Below are positions 1 through 11,880 of a stretch of 64,000 nt of DNA, piece by piece. Below the pieces are notes generated by a model. The model searched no databases and was not told where the DNA came from. It saw only the letters and a list, made by a program, of their open reading frames with translations. A program made the position numbers and the translations under genes. Origin of the DNA: Gnetum montanum (Eukaryota > Streptophyta > Gnetopsida > Gnetales > Gnetaceae); the NCBI GenBank assembly GCA_015680685.1, contig MNCI01004940.1:24817-88816 (forward strand), given 5' to 3'. The first letter of the stretch is position 1; each line of letters opens with the position of its first letter.

Positions 1-663
1 CCCAAGTCTGGGGATCTAACTGATATCTCCAATTGGCATCCCATAACTCTTCTCAATGTAGTGTATAAAATTTGGGTGAAGTGTCTTGCCTTATGGCTGA
101 AAAAAATTCTTGGCCAGATCATATCTCCCCAACAAATAGGATTTGTTCCTGGTAGATATATTTTAGATAATGTGGTCGTGGCGTGGGAAGGTCTCAAGTG
201 GGCTGAGGATGATGAACAAGATATTCTCCTTGTGAAACTTGATTATGCCAAGGCTTATGAAAACATTAAGTGGGATTTTATCTTGCAGACTATGAACAAA
301 CTTGGTTTTGTACCTAAGTTCTTGCATATGGTGAAATGATTATTCTTAGATGCTACTGCAAGAATTGCCACTACCTTTGGCATCACCTCTCCCTTTCCAA
401 TACATAGGTCTGTGCGGCAAGGTTGTCCTCTCGTCCCCTATCTCTTTATCATCGCATTAGACTTTCTTTGTCATCAAATTAACCTAGACATTCAAACTAA
501 AGTTCTCACTAGGGTTTGCCTTTCTTCCTCTCAACAACATCTTCTCAATATGCACTTCATCGATGACTCCTTTTTCCTAGTTCAAAACATAGCCTCCAAT
601 TTGCACTGCCTCTTATCAAGGGTGGAGAAATATTGCACACTCTCAGGTTCCACAATTAATTAG
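1..663 (+). pseudogene. LINE ORF2 reverse transcriptase domain, broken
   Basis: Frame 1 is open from the first base and reads through RT block residues NWHPITLLNVVYKI, then QIGFVPGRYILDNVV, then LVKLDYAKAYENIKW. A TGA at 337-339 sits where tryptophan is common in this family. The frame goes on with LFLDATARI and the fingers/palm block VRQGCPLVPYLFIIALDF, then the active-site block as HFIDDSFF, where the FADD-type motif appears as FIDD. A TAG at 661-663 ends the open stretch. The enzyme would copy the LINE RNA at a nicked target. Two in-frame stops within 220 codons make it inactive. The 5' part, including any endonuclease, lies outside the window. Confidence 0.85.
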
Positions 664-1290
664 AATAAATCCTTTGTTTATTGCTTTAATGACAATTACA
701 AACATGTGACTAACTATAATTGGAAGCGGATTCAGGATCAAGACATTGTTAAGATTCTGGGAATCCCTTTCCATTTTAGAGGTTCAACATCTATTCTCTG
801 GGAGTAGGTTATTTATTGAATTCAAAAGAAACTCAACAAATGGAAAACTAAACCCCTCACACTTGCAGATAAATACCTTGTATGTAAGTCCATATGCGTG
901 TCCACCCATGTGTATTACTCTTCGTGTTGGGGCCCCTCCCAAGCTGCCTACCAGAAGCTAGAACGGTTATTCCGTGACTTTATGTGGTCCTCCAAGGATT
1001 CTCAGAAAGGATTTCATCGTGTCACTTGGAATATTGTTACCTCTCTCCAAGAATAAGGGTGGCTTAGGACTTTTGAACTCCTATAAGCAAGGAATTACCC
1101 TGGTTGCTAAGTTGTTGGTACAACATTTAGATGCCTTAGATATTATAGGGACCCTTCTCCAATTAAGGCTTCATCAAGCATTTCCTAAAAATAAGCCCTT
1201 CTGGAAAGGCATCCATTTCGTCAATTGGATCCTTTCCCCCCTCACTATCATTCTTCTTGGATCTCATGTTTTCAAAAGCATTTAGAGGGC
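664..1290 (+). pseudogene. LINE ORF2 thumb/connection region, broken
   Basis: After the stop at 661-663 the same frame continues with residues resembling the RT thumb (KSFVYCFNDNYKH, then ILGIPFHFRGSTSILWE). It is interrupted by stops near 806 and 818. It recovers as KLNKWKTKPLTLADKYL, then WGPSQAAYQKLERLFRDFMW. Near 1045-1055 the frame shifts and continues as KNKGGLGLLNSYKQG in frame 2, the conserved GGLG(I/L) block that follows the RT in plant LINEs. From about 1290 to 1500 homology is weak. The segment links the RT and the zinc-binding domain. Confidence 0.75.
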
Positions 1291-1503
1291 CTAGAAAATT
1301 CTACACACTCACATTGACTGGACTACCATTAAGATCAACCCTACTATCCTCTCTAGAGTGTGCCATGGTGGTTACCTTTTTCTCCTGCTCCCCTTGCTAT
1401 CACAAATGCTAAGGTGGCTACCTCGTGGTATTGAAAGGGTGTCATTTCCTTAAATTATCTTAGGCTGGCTAGTCATTGGAATTCGAGGGTTGAGTTTAAC
1501 ACT

Positions 1504-2082
1504 TTGTATGGGGAGTTGGCTACAATGAACAATTGCCTAGTTCAGATTTACTCTTTTCTCCACGGTCACTGGCAACTTGATGTTACAGTGAAAAGTCTTT
1601 TTCATGGCCTTCAATGCCATAATGGGGTTAAACTCTTGCCCTACCGGCCATCTGTCCCCTTTCATCTCATGCATGATCCATCTGAATTCATTCAACGTTG
1701 CAATAAGTATTGGCACAAACAAGAGTCAGAAACATTTTGGAACCCTCTCTTCCAACATATTTGGAAACTTCCGACCCTCCCCAAAATTAAGCAGTTCCTC
1801 TGGTGTCTCCTCCACCATGGTCTACCTATTGGAAAATGTTTAGAATATCTGGGGATTCCCAATCCCAATTGCCCTCTATATGGTGGACAAGATGAATTTT
1901 TCCATGTATTTTGGCATTGTCCCTTTGCTCAACATGTGTGGAAGTGGGCTTCCAAAGTATTTCCATCATACAAGCTATCTCAAGAGGATGCCATATTCAG
2001 ATTCTTGAACATTACTTTTGCTAATCTTAATTTTCTGTGGAAAGTTATTAGGCCTACTATTTTATATTATATTTGGAAGTGA
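1504..2082 (+). pseudogene. LINE ORF2 zinc-binding RT domain (zf-RVT)
   Basis: A 192-codon open stretch carries the plant LINE zf-RVT signature. It reads FWNPLFQHIWKLPTLPKIKQ, then FLWCLLHHGLPIGKCL, then NCPLYGGQDEFFHVFWHCPF followed by AQHVWKWA. The usual pattern C-P-x-C is C-P-L-Y here, so one likely zinc ligand is lost, while HVFWHCPFA is kept. The frame stops at 2080-2082 just after YIWK, where family members continue with ERN-like residues, and a similar reading resumes as RYNFLFQ at 2083. The ATG at 1504 is unlikely to be a real start; this is an internal part of ORF2. Confidence 0.85.
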
Positions 2083-2596
2083 AGATACAATTTTCTATTT
2101 CAAAAAAAAAATTATTCTAATAAATGTTTACTTACCAGGTTGGAAAAGTTGCAGATCTTTTGCCTCACCAATTTTCAACTCACGTCTCAAGCATCCAAGT
2201 TCAATCTGGATAGTCATCAATTGGTTCATCTCTTGTAGCTATGGGAAAGACCTGTATGTTCTAGTTACACTTAACATAGTTATCTTTGCAAGGAAGATTT
2301 CCCTTTTCATTATGTGGAGTTACCATTGGAACTCTCTCTATCCTTAATTGAGAGATCTTTGCCTCATCTAATTCTATGTCATTCTATTTTGTAATAAGCC
2401 AGTATGTGTGGACATTTGGTTGTGCCCCAACATGGGTTTCCTCCTTTAATACTTGTTAATTTCTAAGGTGTTTCTTGAGTTTCATTCACAATGCTCTCAA
2501 TTTTCCCTCCCCTTAACCCTATGACTTATTCAAGTTGTTGTAATTGATGCATCTTTGATTTCAATAAAACTTCTTTTCGGGGTCCAACACCCCCCC

Positions 2597-2900
2597 TAAT
2601 TATTAGAGAAGTTACTCTAGTGGTTTATTCTAATTATTAGAGTGGTTAATCTAATTATTAGAGTAGTTGCTCCCAAGTCTATAAATACAGTGCCTAGGTG
2701 CACAATTGGAAAGGAATTCTTTTAGCAGTCAAGTAGCAAAACTATTGTAGTCTATTTTAAAGTTAGAGTACTTTCCAAGTGCCTACAATAGGAGGTCTAA
2801 GTGTGGATGGATCTTTATTCGAGCATTGTGTACCTGGGCACACCTTGTGTACGGCAATAAAGATGAGCTCTTCGATTCATCCTTGCAGCACTTGAGATTT
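2597..2900 (+). other. Possible LTR-like or promoter-bearing remnant
   Basis: Just after the LINE, CTAATTATTAGAG occurs three times in about 65 bases (2597-2665). It is followed by a TATA-like CTATAAATAC near 2678 and an AATAAAG near 2859. Repeated boxes, TATA box and poly(A)-like signal within 300 bases resemble an LTR, but no clear ends or target duplication were found. It could equally be an ordinary AT-rich stretch. Confidence 0.3.
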
Positions 2901-3060
2901 GTTTTCTTATGCATTCCTTTTATTTTATTTTCTTATGAATTTATTTTATTTTATTTTATTTTATGCACTTTACATTTCTGTTATTCGCACAGAAATTCGT
3001 TTTGATCAATTAAGAAAATTGTTAAATTACACAAGCACAACTACTTCGAGCATGCATGTA

Positions 3061-4050
3061 ATGCTTGGTAACCCAGTAATGATTAGCGTTTGGTAATCCT
3101 AGCAGTGTAGCACTAGTTCAGGATGTGTACAGCAAGTGGGAACGGATTCTTGTGTTAGGATTAGTTAGAACTTAGTTAATGAGTAGTTAAGTTAAATTAG
3201 TCACCTAGTTATCTCTCTCTTTCCCTACTAGTGTAGGACATAAAAACATAAAATCTATAAAAATCATATGCCTCAAGCTTACTTAACCATACAATTATGA
3301 GATATAGGTAAGCTTGGGAAGACAACGATCAACCAACCCATCTTTTTTTGACAAGGGCGCATAAGCACTTAGTCCTTGGAATTCGACTGGATCGTGCATG
3401 AAACACTCATATTCGTATGGTTGAGCATAGGGGTACCTCACCGCTCATCCAATGGCAATAAGATCGAGATTGATTCTTATTCACTATAGCACCTTGACTT
3501 AGATTAAATTTACTTTTAATGTAATTTACTTTTGATGTACTTAGTTGGTATTTATGTTTTCTTGCATATTAATGAATTGGTGGAATGAGCATGACCAATT
3601 TCAACCGTAAACACATATTCACTTGGTAACCCCAGCAATGTTATTGTTTGGTTTGCCTAGTAGCATAGCACTTGGTAATCCTAGTAGTGGATACATGGGT
3701 TTAGGATGTGTATGGTAAGCTAGGAATGAATAGTCATTGTCCATAGGCTTGTTTAGACTTTACTTTTCATTGTTAATTAGTTTAAATATTTGATTTCTTT
3801 ATTGTCATTAGGAGTAGCATAGGGCCAAAAAAACATCAATTATCATATACCTCAATTTGGACTAAATCATACATAACAAAGCTACCACTAGTCCAAGTGG
3901 GAAGACAATAAACTATGATCAAGACATAATGACCTAGATGAAACAACTAGTCCCATCCATGGAATTCAATTGGACTTTATGTGAATGCTTGCGATTCGTA
4001 TGGTTGGGCATAGTGGGTACCTCATTGCTCATCAGTTGACTACAACTTGT
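3061..4050. repeat. Decayed direct duplication of about 0.4 kb
   Basis: Two stretches read alike in the same order and orientation: about 3061-3460 and about 3621-4040. Shared blocks are CTTGGTAACCC, TAGCAGTG/TAGTAGTG, CAGGATGTGTA/TAGGATGTGTA, ATCATATGCCTCAA/ATCATATACCTCAA, GGGAAGACAA, GGAATTCGACTGGA/GGAATTCAATTGGA, ATTCGTATGGTTG and GGGTACCTCA followed by GCTCATC. The copies have drifted by many substitutions and small indels. No ORF was recognised in either. It may be the untranslated leader or LTR edge of an old element. Confidence 0.7.
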
Positions 4051-4285
4051 AGTAAGTTCATAGTTACATACTCAACACCATAAAAACACATGACTTTAAA
4101 AAGACTAAAAAAAATAAATATATATCTCCTACTACTTCTACAACATATTGATGATAGGTATTACCTCAAATAGTGGGTTGATATCTTCATCATCGTCCTT
4201 ACCCTTAAAAAGAACTCTTTTTTCTATTGAGTAATACACTTGGGATAGTATTAAGCCCCCATAAATCCAAATCAATCTCATGAAC

Positions 4286-4621
4286 CTAAACAGTACTCTT
4301 GGGTCCTTTATTACTCCAATGCATCAAGTAGACATGCATCTTATTGCCTCTTATGCTCCTTTCCTCTCTTGCTGGTAACATAATTGGCTTCCTTGATGGT
4401 TTCAATGGAGTATGACCTTCAATTGAATTTTTTAGATCTTCAAGGTTATTTTCTAAGTCTAAAGTAAGAACATTGTTATGATAGGGGCTCACATGTAAAA
4501 AACTAAGAATATAAGAAATATGAAAATCATTAGGAAACTTAATCTCATAGGCAATGGTATTGATCTTGGCCTTAATTATGAATGAATAAGTCCTTCTTGA
4601 TTTGAGCTTGTAGAAATGCAC
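4286..4621 (-). pseudogene. Ty3/gypsy integrase C-terminal tail
   Basis: The 111-codon - strand frame contains KINTIAYEIKFPNDFHIS then LSFLHVSPYHNN. This matches the end of gypsy integrases, where KINDNAYE(I/L)-type strands are followed by a D-x-G-I-S block and (N/D)LSPYH. It follows, in sense order, the RT, RNase H and integrase relics at 6740-4640, so it is the last part of the same pol. The frame ends at 4286; more tail or 3' noncoding sequence lies at 4140-4285. Confidence 0.7.
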
Positions 4622-4639
4622 ATTTCTCTATTTTTCTTT

Positions 4640-5355
4640 ACTCAAATATATCTAGACATAAGTAGGCTTTAGATTTCAATGCCTAATCTAAAGAATATTA
4701 TAAAGTTCTATGTTTTGTAAAGTTATATAATCTTATGTTGATTTTTTAAAAAGCTGAGTAGGAAATTGTTAGTCTTCTTGGTCTTACTAAGCATATGGAG
4801 TCTATTTCTAGAACTTTTGATTTTCGTAGATATTTCTTTTACTAAAACTAGCCTTCTCAATCATAAAAAGGAATTATTATTACAAGCAAGAGGAAAGACT
4901 TATATTTAGTCAATTACATATTATAATTNTAATTCCTTTTTATGATTGAGAAGGCTAGTTTTAGTAAAAGAAATANAATTTAGTTAATGCTTATTCTTTT
5001 TTGCTAAAGAAAAAAGATTCTAGTAAGATATTCCAAGAACTACTTTTCTAAGAAGAATTTTGAATTGACAAAGGCATGTAGTATTCTTTAACATCTTTTT
5101 CTCTATTAAGCTTTTGGAAAACAAAATATACCTTAATAAATTTAATAATATATCTATACATATTTGACTAAAAATAATTCTACTTACTACTTTCAATGTC
5201 TTTGTCTTTTCCATATGTGTCACCATGTTACTATTGTGTTTTTCCTCAAGAATCTTGGATCTAAAATCATATCTAGAAATATAAATTTTGCCATTATTGA
5301 AAAGAATACAATTTTTGATGTGATAATCCTTTAGTTTGTGAACCCTTCCGAACAA
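4640..5355 (-). pseudogene. Ty3/gypsy integrase zinc-finger and core, degenerate
   Basis: In the - strand frame beginning at 5355, residues HKLKDYHIKNCILFNNGKIY, then ISRYDFRSKILEEKHNSNM, then THMEKTKTLKVVSRIIF follow the gypsy integrase N-terminal pattern: an LF(K/N)NGK(I/L)Y(I/V)P-like strand, then LR..IL.E.H......H.G..KT. Two histidines of the HHCC zinc finger are visible. Past residue 60 the frame drifts and the DDE core is not readable with confidence. The core interval 4700-5000 also contains a perfect inverted repeat with ambiguous bases. Confidence 0.6.
4831..4975. repeat. Perfect 46-bp inverted repeat bordered by N
   Basis: Arm 4831-4876 and arm 4930-4975 are exact reverse complements over all 46 bases, with a 53-base spacer. 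Ambiguous bases sit at 4929, directly before the second arm, and at 4976, directly after it. In a region otherwise full of substitutions, a perfect palindrome fitted exactly between two N positions is best read as an assembly or gap-filling error. A recent foldback insertion is the less likely alternative. Confidence 0.9.
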
Positions 5356-5717
5356 TGAAGAATTTAATTCATTTGAAATACGCTAAACATTAGTATCATT
5401 GGGATATATCACCATCATCTTAACTTTATCCCAACAAAATAAGGTTGTTTAAATGAGTTCTTTTTCATCATTCACCTTTGTGAAAAGATAGATCTTTGTT
5501 TATTTGTAGTTTCTTCAAATCATCTTCAATTGTTTTACTTGTTAAAAGAGTCAAAGCCACTAACCTAAATATAAGAATAAGCAATATGAATTCTAGAAAA
5601 AGCATCAATAACTACATTTGATTTGTTACTTCTTTGCTTTGAAACAAAATGAAATTCTTAATGTTATTAAATTTATTTCATATGTTTAGCACTTAAATTC
5701 TTTTGAGAATTGAAAAA

Positions 5718-6017
5718 CTAAAGTGCTTTACAATCAATGAGCAAATGAAATTTAGATCCCAACCTATAATATCTCCAATGCTTGATCACTTGAAGTATAG
5801 AATATATCTCTTTTTCATATACATTTTTATTTTCTCTATAGTTATTCAATTTTTCCAAAAGGAATATAATAGGCTTACCCTCTTGTGAAAGCACACCACT
5901 AATAGAAAGTACACATGCATCAATTACTACTTCAAAAAGTTCAAGGAAATATGGAATTGCGAAAACTAGAGCACTACAAATTTTCTTGTTTAAATATTGG
6001 AAATAATTCTCTTTCAT
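5718..6017 (-). pseudogene. Ty3/gypsy RNase H domain
   Basis: The 99-codon frame reads FELFEVV-like strand residues (LFEVVIDACVLSISGVLSQE), then GKPIIFLLEKLNNYRENKN, then YEKEIYSILQVIKHWRYYRL followed by GSKFHLLIDCKAL. This is the classical gypsy RNase H module, normally (F/L)E(V/L)..DAS..G.GAVL.Q.G.P(I/V)AF.S.KL followed by Y.KE..A(I/V)..L..WR.YL. The first catalytic aspartate is kept in IDA; glycine positions after it have changed. It continues the RT at 6067-6740 after a short broken gap. Confidence 0.85.
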
Positions 6018-6066
6018 ATCATCCCATAAAAAAAATGAAATTGTTCTTCAAATAAGATAATATAGG

Positions 6067-6740
6067 TCATGCAATAGACCTAAAGTTTCTAATAAATATT
6101 CTATAGAAACTAATCAAACCAAGAAAACATCTCACCTCTCTAACATCTCTAGATGAAGGACAGTTCTTGATTGCCTTATTCTTTCTTGGTTTCTTATTAA
6201 CTTGATTCTTGGAGATAACATGACCTAAATGCACAAATTTCTTCTTCATGAAATGACACTTCTTGGCATTGATGACCAGTTAAGATTTATGCAACTTTTT
6301 GCATAACAACCTCAAGTGTTGCATATTCTTATCTTCATTATAACTAGAAACAAGAATATCATTAAGGAAAATAATGTAAAATTTTCCAATAAGGTCCCTT
6401 AAAACATCATGCATAAGCCTCATGAATGTAGCCAGAGCATTAGTCAGCTCAAAAGGCATGATTGACCATTAAGAGGTTTAAATGCCATCTTCCATTAATC
6501 TTCCAATATAGTTTTAATTTGATGATAGCTAATTTTTAAATCAATTTTTGAAAATATTTTAGCATTAGCCAAAAAATCAAGAATGTCATCTATTCTAGGA
6601 AAAGAAAATTTGGACTTAATTTTAATCCTATTAATAATCCTATAATCAATATACATTCTCATTTCATTGATGTCCTTTTTAGAAATAGGAATGATTAGAG
6701 TGATACATGAGGAAATATACTATAAAACAACCATTGAGGA
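6067..6740 (-). pseudogene. Ty3/gypsy reverse transcriptase, degenerate
   Basis: Read on the - strand from 6730 downward: a PIISKKDINEMRMYIDYRII block, then FPRIDDILDFLANAKIFSKI and DLKISYHQI, equivalent to FSKIDL..GYHQI of gypsy RTs. Next comes ELTNALATFMRLMHDVLRDL, then KFYIIFLNDILVSS, where the catalytic Y(L/V)DD box has become FLND, so the active site is lost. Then comes the connection block KKKFVHLGHVISKNQV, then VRCFLGLISFYRIFIRNF. Stops break it at least twice. The aspartate change alone would abolish polymerase activity. Confidence 0.85.
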
Positions 6741-6759
6741 GTAATTCACTTGGTTCTTT

Positions 6760-8640
6760 GTGCAATTCCTTTCTTTGATGCAGAGATTGTTATACCCACT
6801 TTAGCTTTTTCTCTTTTTTTTTGCATAAGTAAGAGTTTTAGATACATTCTATGACTTATTAGGTCAAAGCCATCTTCAGCAACCTAGATTCAACATCATG
6901 CATCATCTACAACATAGCTTCTAGTCTCCATCTTTAGCTTTTTCTAGAAGTGGTGTCTCACATCATCAATAGCATCATTTTTTGTTCTTCATCTACAACT
7001 TCTAGTTTTGATGTCCAATGTTAACTCCTATGTCAATGAGGACTTCAACTCTTTAGGAAATCTACTTTTTCAATGTGTAGTGTTATTTTGACTCTTGATG
7101 TCTCATGTCAATCCTACATTTGACGTTTGACATTGTTTTTTCATATTAGTTATCTGCACATCAATTCTCCTATTCATAACCTTCTAGAAGATTCTGTGGA
7201 CTATAATCTATCATTTCTTTATGATCTATGAGACATTTTACACATATAAATTGGAGGATATCCTAAAATAGAAAGGGGTTTTGAACCATTCTAATTAGTG
7301 GGCCTTTTGAAAAGTTAGCACTTTTGGTTGTCTTTGCTACTAAGAACAATTTGCTTTCTTTGCAACAAGTGATTTAGAAACCTTTTCAAAGACTCTACTT
7401 CTCTGTGGAATAAGTCTCCTACTAGAGATATTAATTACTTTGATTTCTTTTTCCCTTTTTGCTACTCACACATTTGTATCTCATTCATGTTGTCCTCTTA
7501 ACAGTTGAAAAATCTTTCAAAATCAAGTCAACACACCAATCTTATCCAATCCTCTTGCTTATTTAGCTTCTGAATTTGCAACATTCTTGTTAGATCTACA
7601 TCAAGTTCATGCATTGAAGAAAAAATGGGATAACATAGCTCCTTCTTAGACCCTCTGATCCTTGGTAGATGTTTTTAAACATTTACAGCAAGTTCTTATC
7701 CTCTTTTATTCGATAGTCTAGATTTTCTTATTTTAGTCCTTCCTATTTTTAGAATTTTCTAGACATGGTTCAAATCTATATTTTATAATCCTTTTCAAAT
7801 ATAGGTTTTTAAAATGAATAAGATCTATCTTAATTTACACTCTATTTCTAAATGTTCTTGCTACTAGCCACATGCCATGTTTTATTTTATTTCGTTTTAT
7901 ATTATACATATTTTCCTTTCATTTTTATTTTCAACTATTCCACATGTACTATTTTCTACTTTTTATTTGCTAGCATTTGGCAAATACTCTTGTCTCAGAT
8001 TATCAAATTTCTTCAAGAATATGCAAGCCTCCTTTCAATTTAAGGAAAATTAATTTAAAAATTAGTTTTTCTAGACTTTTTGGTGGCCATGAGATTACTT
8101 AGCTCACTTTCATGTTAAATTGTGATGAATCCCATATTACAATGATCTTTACTAGAACATCTTTCTAGTGCTATAAGAAGAGCATCTGTGAAATTAACAT
8201 TGTTTCTAGAATTTCCTCTTTGTTCATGTTCATAGCTTTTCTAATGTTTAACAACTTGATTTGTTCAAGCATTAATGTCATGTCAATTCTCTATGACTTT
8301 TAAATTTCCTTTGAATATAATTCTCACCTTTTGTTTCAAGTGCAAATGTATTTACATGGGCAAACCAATACATCAGTAACAACCCTATGTAGTCACAATT
8401 ACTTCTATCCTTACAACTATGACATCATTCTTTGATTTGGATTTCTACAAGATTCAAAAGCTTATGGAATTGAGAAAAAATAAAGGATTTTTAGAATGAC
8501 TAAGTTTAAAATATTATAAAATAGCCTATGCCAAATGACACCTAGGTTGTCTTGTTACACTTGACATATTCAAGATCATGATAAAGATTGAGTAGGATAA
8601 TGATATATCACTTTTCCTTTCTAATCCAAATCATAACTAG
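6760..8640. other. AT-rich stretch without recognisable gene
   Basis: No reading frame here resembled a known domain on either strand. The sequence is AT-rich, with short pyrimidine-rich runs and loosely repeated ATCTTTAGCTTTTTCTAGAAG-like words near 6930-6960 and TTTTATTT runs near 7880-7960. Upstream, in sense, of the pol relic at 4286-6740 it should correspond to that element's gag-protease part, but it is too decayed to read. Confidence 0.4.
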
Positions 8641-8853
8641 ATAATGAGGAAGCTAAGGAAGTTGGAAAATTTATCATGGAACGAGAAAAGATGTAGGAAT
8701 ACATATATCTACCAATTGAAGAGGCTAGGATGAAAAACATCCCAGATCAACCTCTCAATCGTTACATCACTCTGAGATGAAGGAGAGGGAGCGTGGCCTC
8801 TTAATATGACATTCACCTAACACATGAATATGAAGAGCAACTAATAGGGAAGC

Positions 8854-10460
8854 TTGGCAAAAGCAACCCTTTTATCACATCACATCCATAATATGAGCAT
8901 CACAATAGCTCAAAACACTTCATATGGATCTATTCCTCCTACCATAGAACCACTTAACCATCCCATAAGATCTATTCCTCCTTCTCAATTATTCCCTCAT
9001 AATAATGTTAGTAACCTTCGTTCCATTTTCCAATTCTCTATCTCATCTTTTGGAACTACCCACTCTATCTATTAACCTCAACTTACCATACCTCCTTATT
9101 AGTTTATACCACTTCCTACTTCTACTATTCTATCATTGTTTAGCATTCCTCAACCTTTTAGCATACCTTCATTTCTAATATATCTACCTAATCTAATTTC
9201 ATTGGGCATACTTGCTTCTAAAGCCTTTGAACCAATTCCTTATGTGCATTCTCCTTTGACATCATCACCTACTACCATAACTCAACCCATTATCAACTAC
9301 CCTAGAATAGATGCAAAACTATTAGCATTACTCAATGATACGATGCTCCATCTTCAAAGCACCAAAGATAAAACATTTAAGACATTGAGCATACAAAAAA
9401 GATTTATCCTATTTTCTTGGATTGGGTTTTAAGTGATCCCATAAGCTCTGCCATTCCCTTGCTAGTCCTGCCTAAGGGAGTTTCACTACCAACTCTTTAA
9501 AAGTATATCATATTTAGAGATGAATGCATGCTTCTAGTCCCTTATCCTTACATTATTCTAACATGCTTTTCAAATTTTATTTCTAGAAGATCTTTAGAAT
9601 GGTATGGGTCCTAAGCACATGGATCTATCACTTCACTAGAGCAACTACTTATAATATTCTTTGAATGTTTTAAGTTCAATGTACCTCAAAGTACACGTGT
9701 GATGTCTTTTGTTATCATTAACTAAGCTCCAAATGAGTCCATCAATAAATTCATCTCTTGATGAACAATGACATTGACCAAGTTATCATATCATTTGGAG
9801 GAATATCATCTACAAGACATCCTTGAAGCTACAGTAATTAACTACATTTAGAAGAGAATGGCTTATCCTAAGCCTCATTTCCTGAATGATTCCTTTCTTG
9901 GTGCCAGATGCATTAAAGAGGCTCATATTTAATGCAGTGACTAGAAATTCATATCAATCTTTAACAAGGATAACAATGCTACAAAACAAGAGAAGGAACA
10001 ACCAACCCGTCAAGGTGTTTCTTCTTTCTCTAAGGAACAAAACTATGCTTCCTCAACTACTTTATCTTCCACTTAGCAATGTAGACCTCAAAGGAATAGA
10101 AACTAGTATATGAAGATACCTATAAGGTCCTCTTTGCCTCTGAAAAATCTTCTTAGGGATGGTCATCCTAAGAAGAAACATGTCTCTAAGCAGGCAAGAG
10201 CACACTATTGTTGCATACAACTTATAGTTATGTATCCTTCTCAAAGATAAGAAGGTAACCCTAAGGTGCCTAAGTGGTATGACTATTGAAAATACTACTA
10301 TTATCAGGAGACTATGGGATATGATATAAATAACTATAATAATCTAAGAGATGAAATTCAAGATCTTATAGGTAAGGGCAAAAAATTGGTGGAAGGTGAT
10401 CCATCTATGATGGATCTAGATAATTAATAGCTGCAGGCATTTTAGAACCACTTGGAAGTT
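8854..10460 (+). pseudogene. Gypsy gag relic on + strand
   Basis: The first part (8854-9420) encodes proline- and isoleucine-rich text such as PSQLFPHNNV and PFSIPSFLIYLPNLIS, like the low-complexity N-terminal half of gag in elements B and C. At 9432 a frame reads SDPISSAIPLLVLPKGVSLP followed by TL, matching DDPISSLVSPLTLPKGVSLP of element C. It continues weakly with ECMLLVPYPYIIL and RSLEWY. Near 10270-10430 it reads KWYDY, then a block ending GYDINNYNNLRDEIQDLIGK, a decayed form of the (F/W)C.YH..GH.T..C..L...I..LI..G zinc-knuckle region. Many stops. It is the only gypsy gag in the window on the + strand. Confidence 0.65.
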
Positions 10461-10469
10461 GAAGGCATA

Positions 10470-11880
10470 ATTTAAACTTTCAAGCTTGAATATAATCCTC
10501 ATAAGTTTTCACCTAAGGAACCTTACATCATCTATTGGTTTGACTATAAGCAACATCAATGGTCATCTTTCATTACCATATAAAGCTTACACAATTCTTT
10601 GGTCTAACAATTCATGCTATCCAACTTACATGTCTTTTCAATTCCCATCTTTTTCCCTATCATAGAGTATCTTAAGATATCCCTTCATCTACTACCTCTT
10701 AGGCATTCACTCACCATTTTTCATCAGCTTAGATAATATTCCCTCCTTGTGGCCAATATACTAATGAGTCATGATTAACTAAGTAGAAGGAGAAGGCTAT
10801 TAATGCACAAAAGAAACCTTTTACAGAATCCAAGAAGATTTCTTTCCAACAACAAAAGAAACTACTTCTTTAAGTAGCTTGGTTACAATCCTTAGACTAT
10901 CTTCAAATCCTAGGAAAAATGACAAATTCTATGATCTAAGCAAGGTCTAAAATAGGCTTTAGAAATATGGATTACCACAACTCTTAGGTTGACAACATAC
11001 ATTTGGTTACTTATAGATCTAGCTCTAGCTAGCTCCTAGCTAATTTGGTAGAGTCTCCATCTCTAGTTCTATCTCCTAGATGTCAATTATATAATCAATT
11101 AATCTCTTATGGAATAGTTTCCAAGTATATTTTCCTACAAATTTTTGGTAGTGTTGGAAAAGTGGAGCTCTCATGAGCAAAACTAAATTTAAAAGGAATT
11201 TCTAATTGTAAAATTATATTTATTTATTTTTTTCACATCAGTTAGTAGCCAACCTTGATCATAGGAACATCTTCTAAGAGTATGTTAATAGCTATGTCTA
11301 ACCCCAAAATGATAGCTATATCTAGACCCAAACTAATGTCAAGATCTAAGGTCAAAAGCATGGCTAATGAAAAGTCCAACATGAGACCTTCTAAAGGCAT
11401 AATCTTAAAACAAAATAAAAAATAAGAAAATATAAAAATTAATATAATTTTATAAAAAATATACATTATCCAAACAAAGCATATTGCATGTGCCAATGAC
11501 CCATCTAGTGCCTAATACCTGCTAACTCAAAACTCCAACAAAAGGAATTAGTGTGAATGTGCTAAATAAAAAGAAAAATAAAAAGATGGTAAAAATATAA
11601 AAATATTAAAAATATCAAGATATAAAGATACTTAGAACATGGTAAAGCCTAAAATAAAATAAAATGCAAGGTGGGTAAGACATAGCTAAGCGCATTGCTT
11701 CAATCACAAAAGTATAGTTAACACAAGAAAAGAGAACATATACATAAATTAACAAATAAGGCATGAAGGGTTTAAATAAAAAACATACTAAGAGATAAGG
11801 GGTATTTAAGGTAGGGTTTTACATTCTTTCTTCCCCCTCCCTTTAAGAATTTTCCTCCTAGAAGATCATAGGGTGTGTAG
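10470..11880. other. No recognisable gene; A-rich low complexity
   Basis: Nothing identifiable was found. From 11240 to 11400 words such as GATAGCTATATCTAGACCCA and GATCTAAGGTC recur imperfectly. They give a low-complexity leucine/isoleucine/aspartate frame on the - strand that is not credible as a protein. From 11520 to 11700 the sequence is rich in AAAATA and AAAGAT runs. It may be the noncoding 3' end of the gag relic's element. Confidence 0.4.

Larger units (their letters stand above)
1..2590 (+). mobile_element. LINE (non-LTR) retrotransposon, 5'-truncated by window edge
   Basis: This is the 3' half of a plant LINE whose ORF2 runs on the + strand. Reverse-transcriptase blocks come first, then the thumb/connection region, then the zinc-binding reverse-transcriptase domain (zf-RVT) typical of plant L1-like elements. 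The reading frame holds several stops and at least one frame change, so the copy is dead. The likely 3' end is near 2560-2580, where AATAAAA follows a T-rich stretch; no long poly(A) tail or target duplication was recognised. Order and domain content are seen directly; the L1-like assignment rests on the zf-RVT domain. Confidence 0.85.

Noticed and set aside
2899-3096. Hydrophobic 65-codon frame, possible membrane peptide
   Set aside because: Encoded by a TTTTATTT low-complexity run; typical of AT-rich DNA.
11242-11496. 84-codon leucine/isoleucine-rich - strand frame
   Set aside because: Low-complexity text from an imperfect short repeat; no family resemblance and no support from neighbours.
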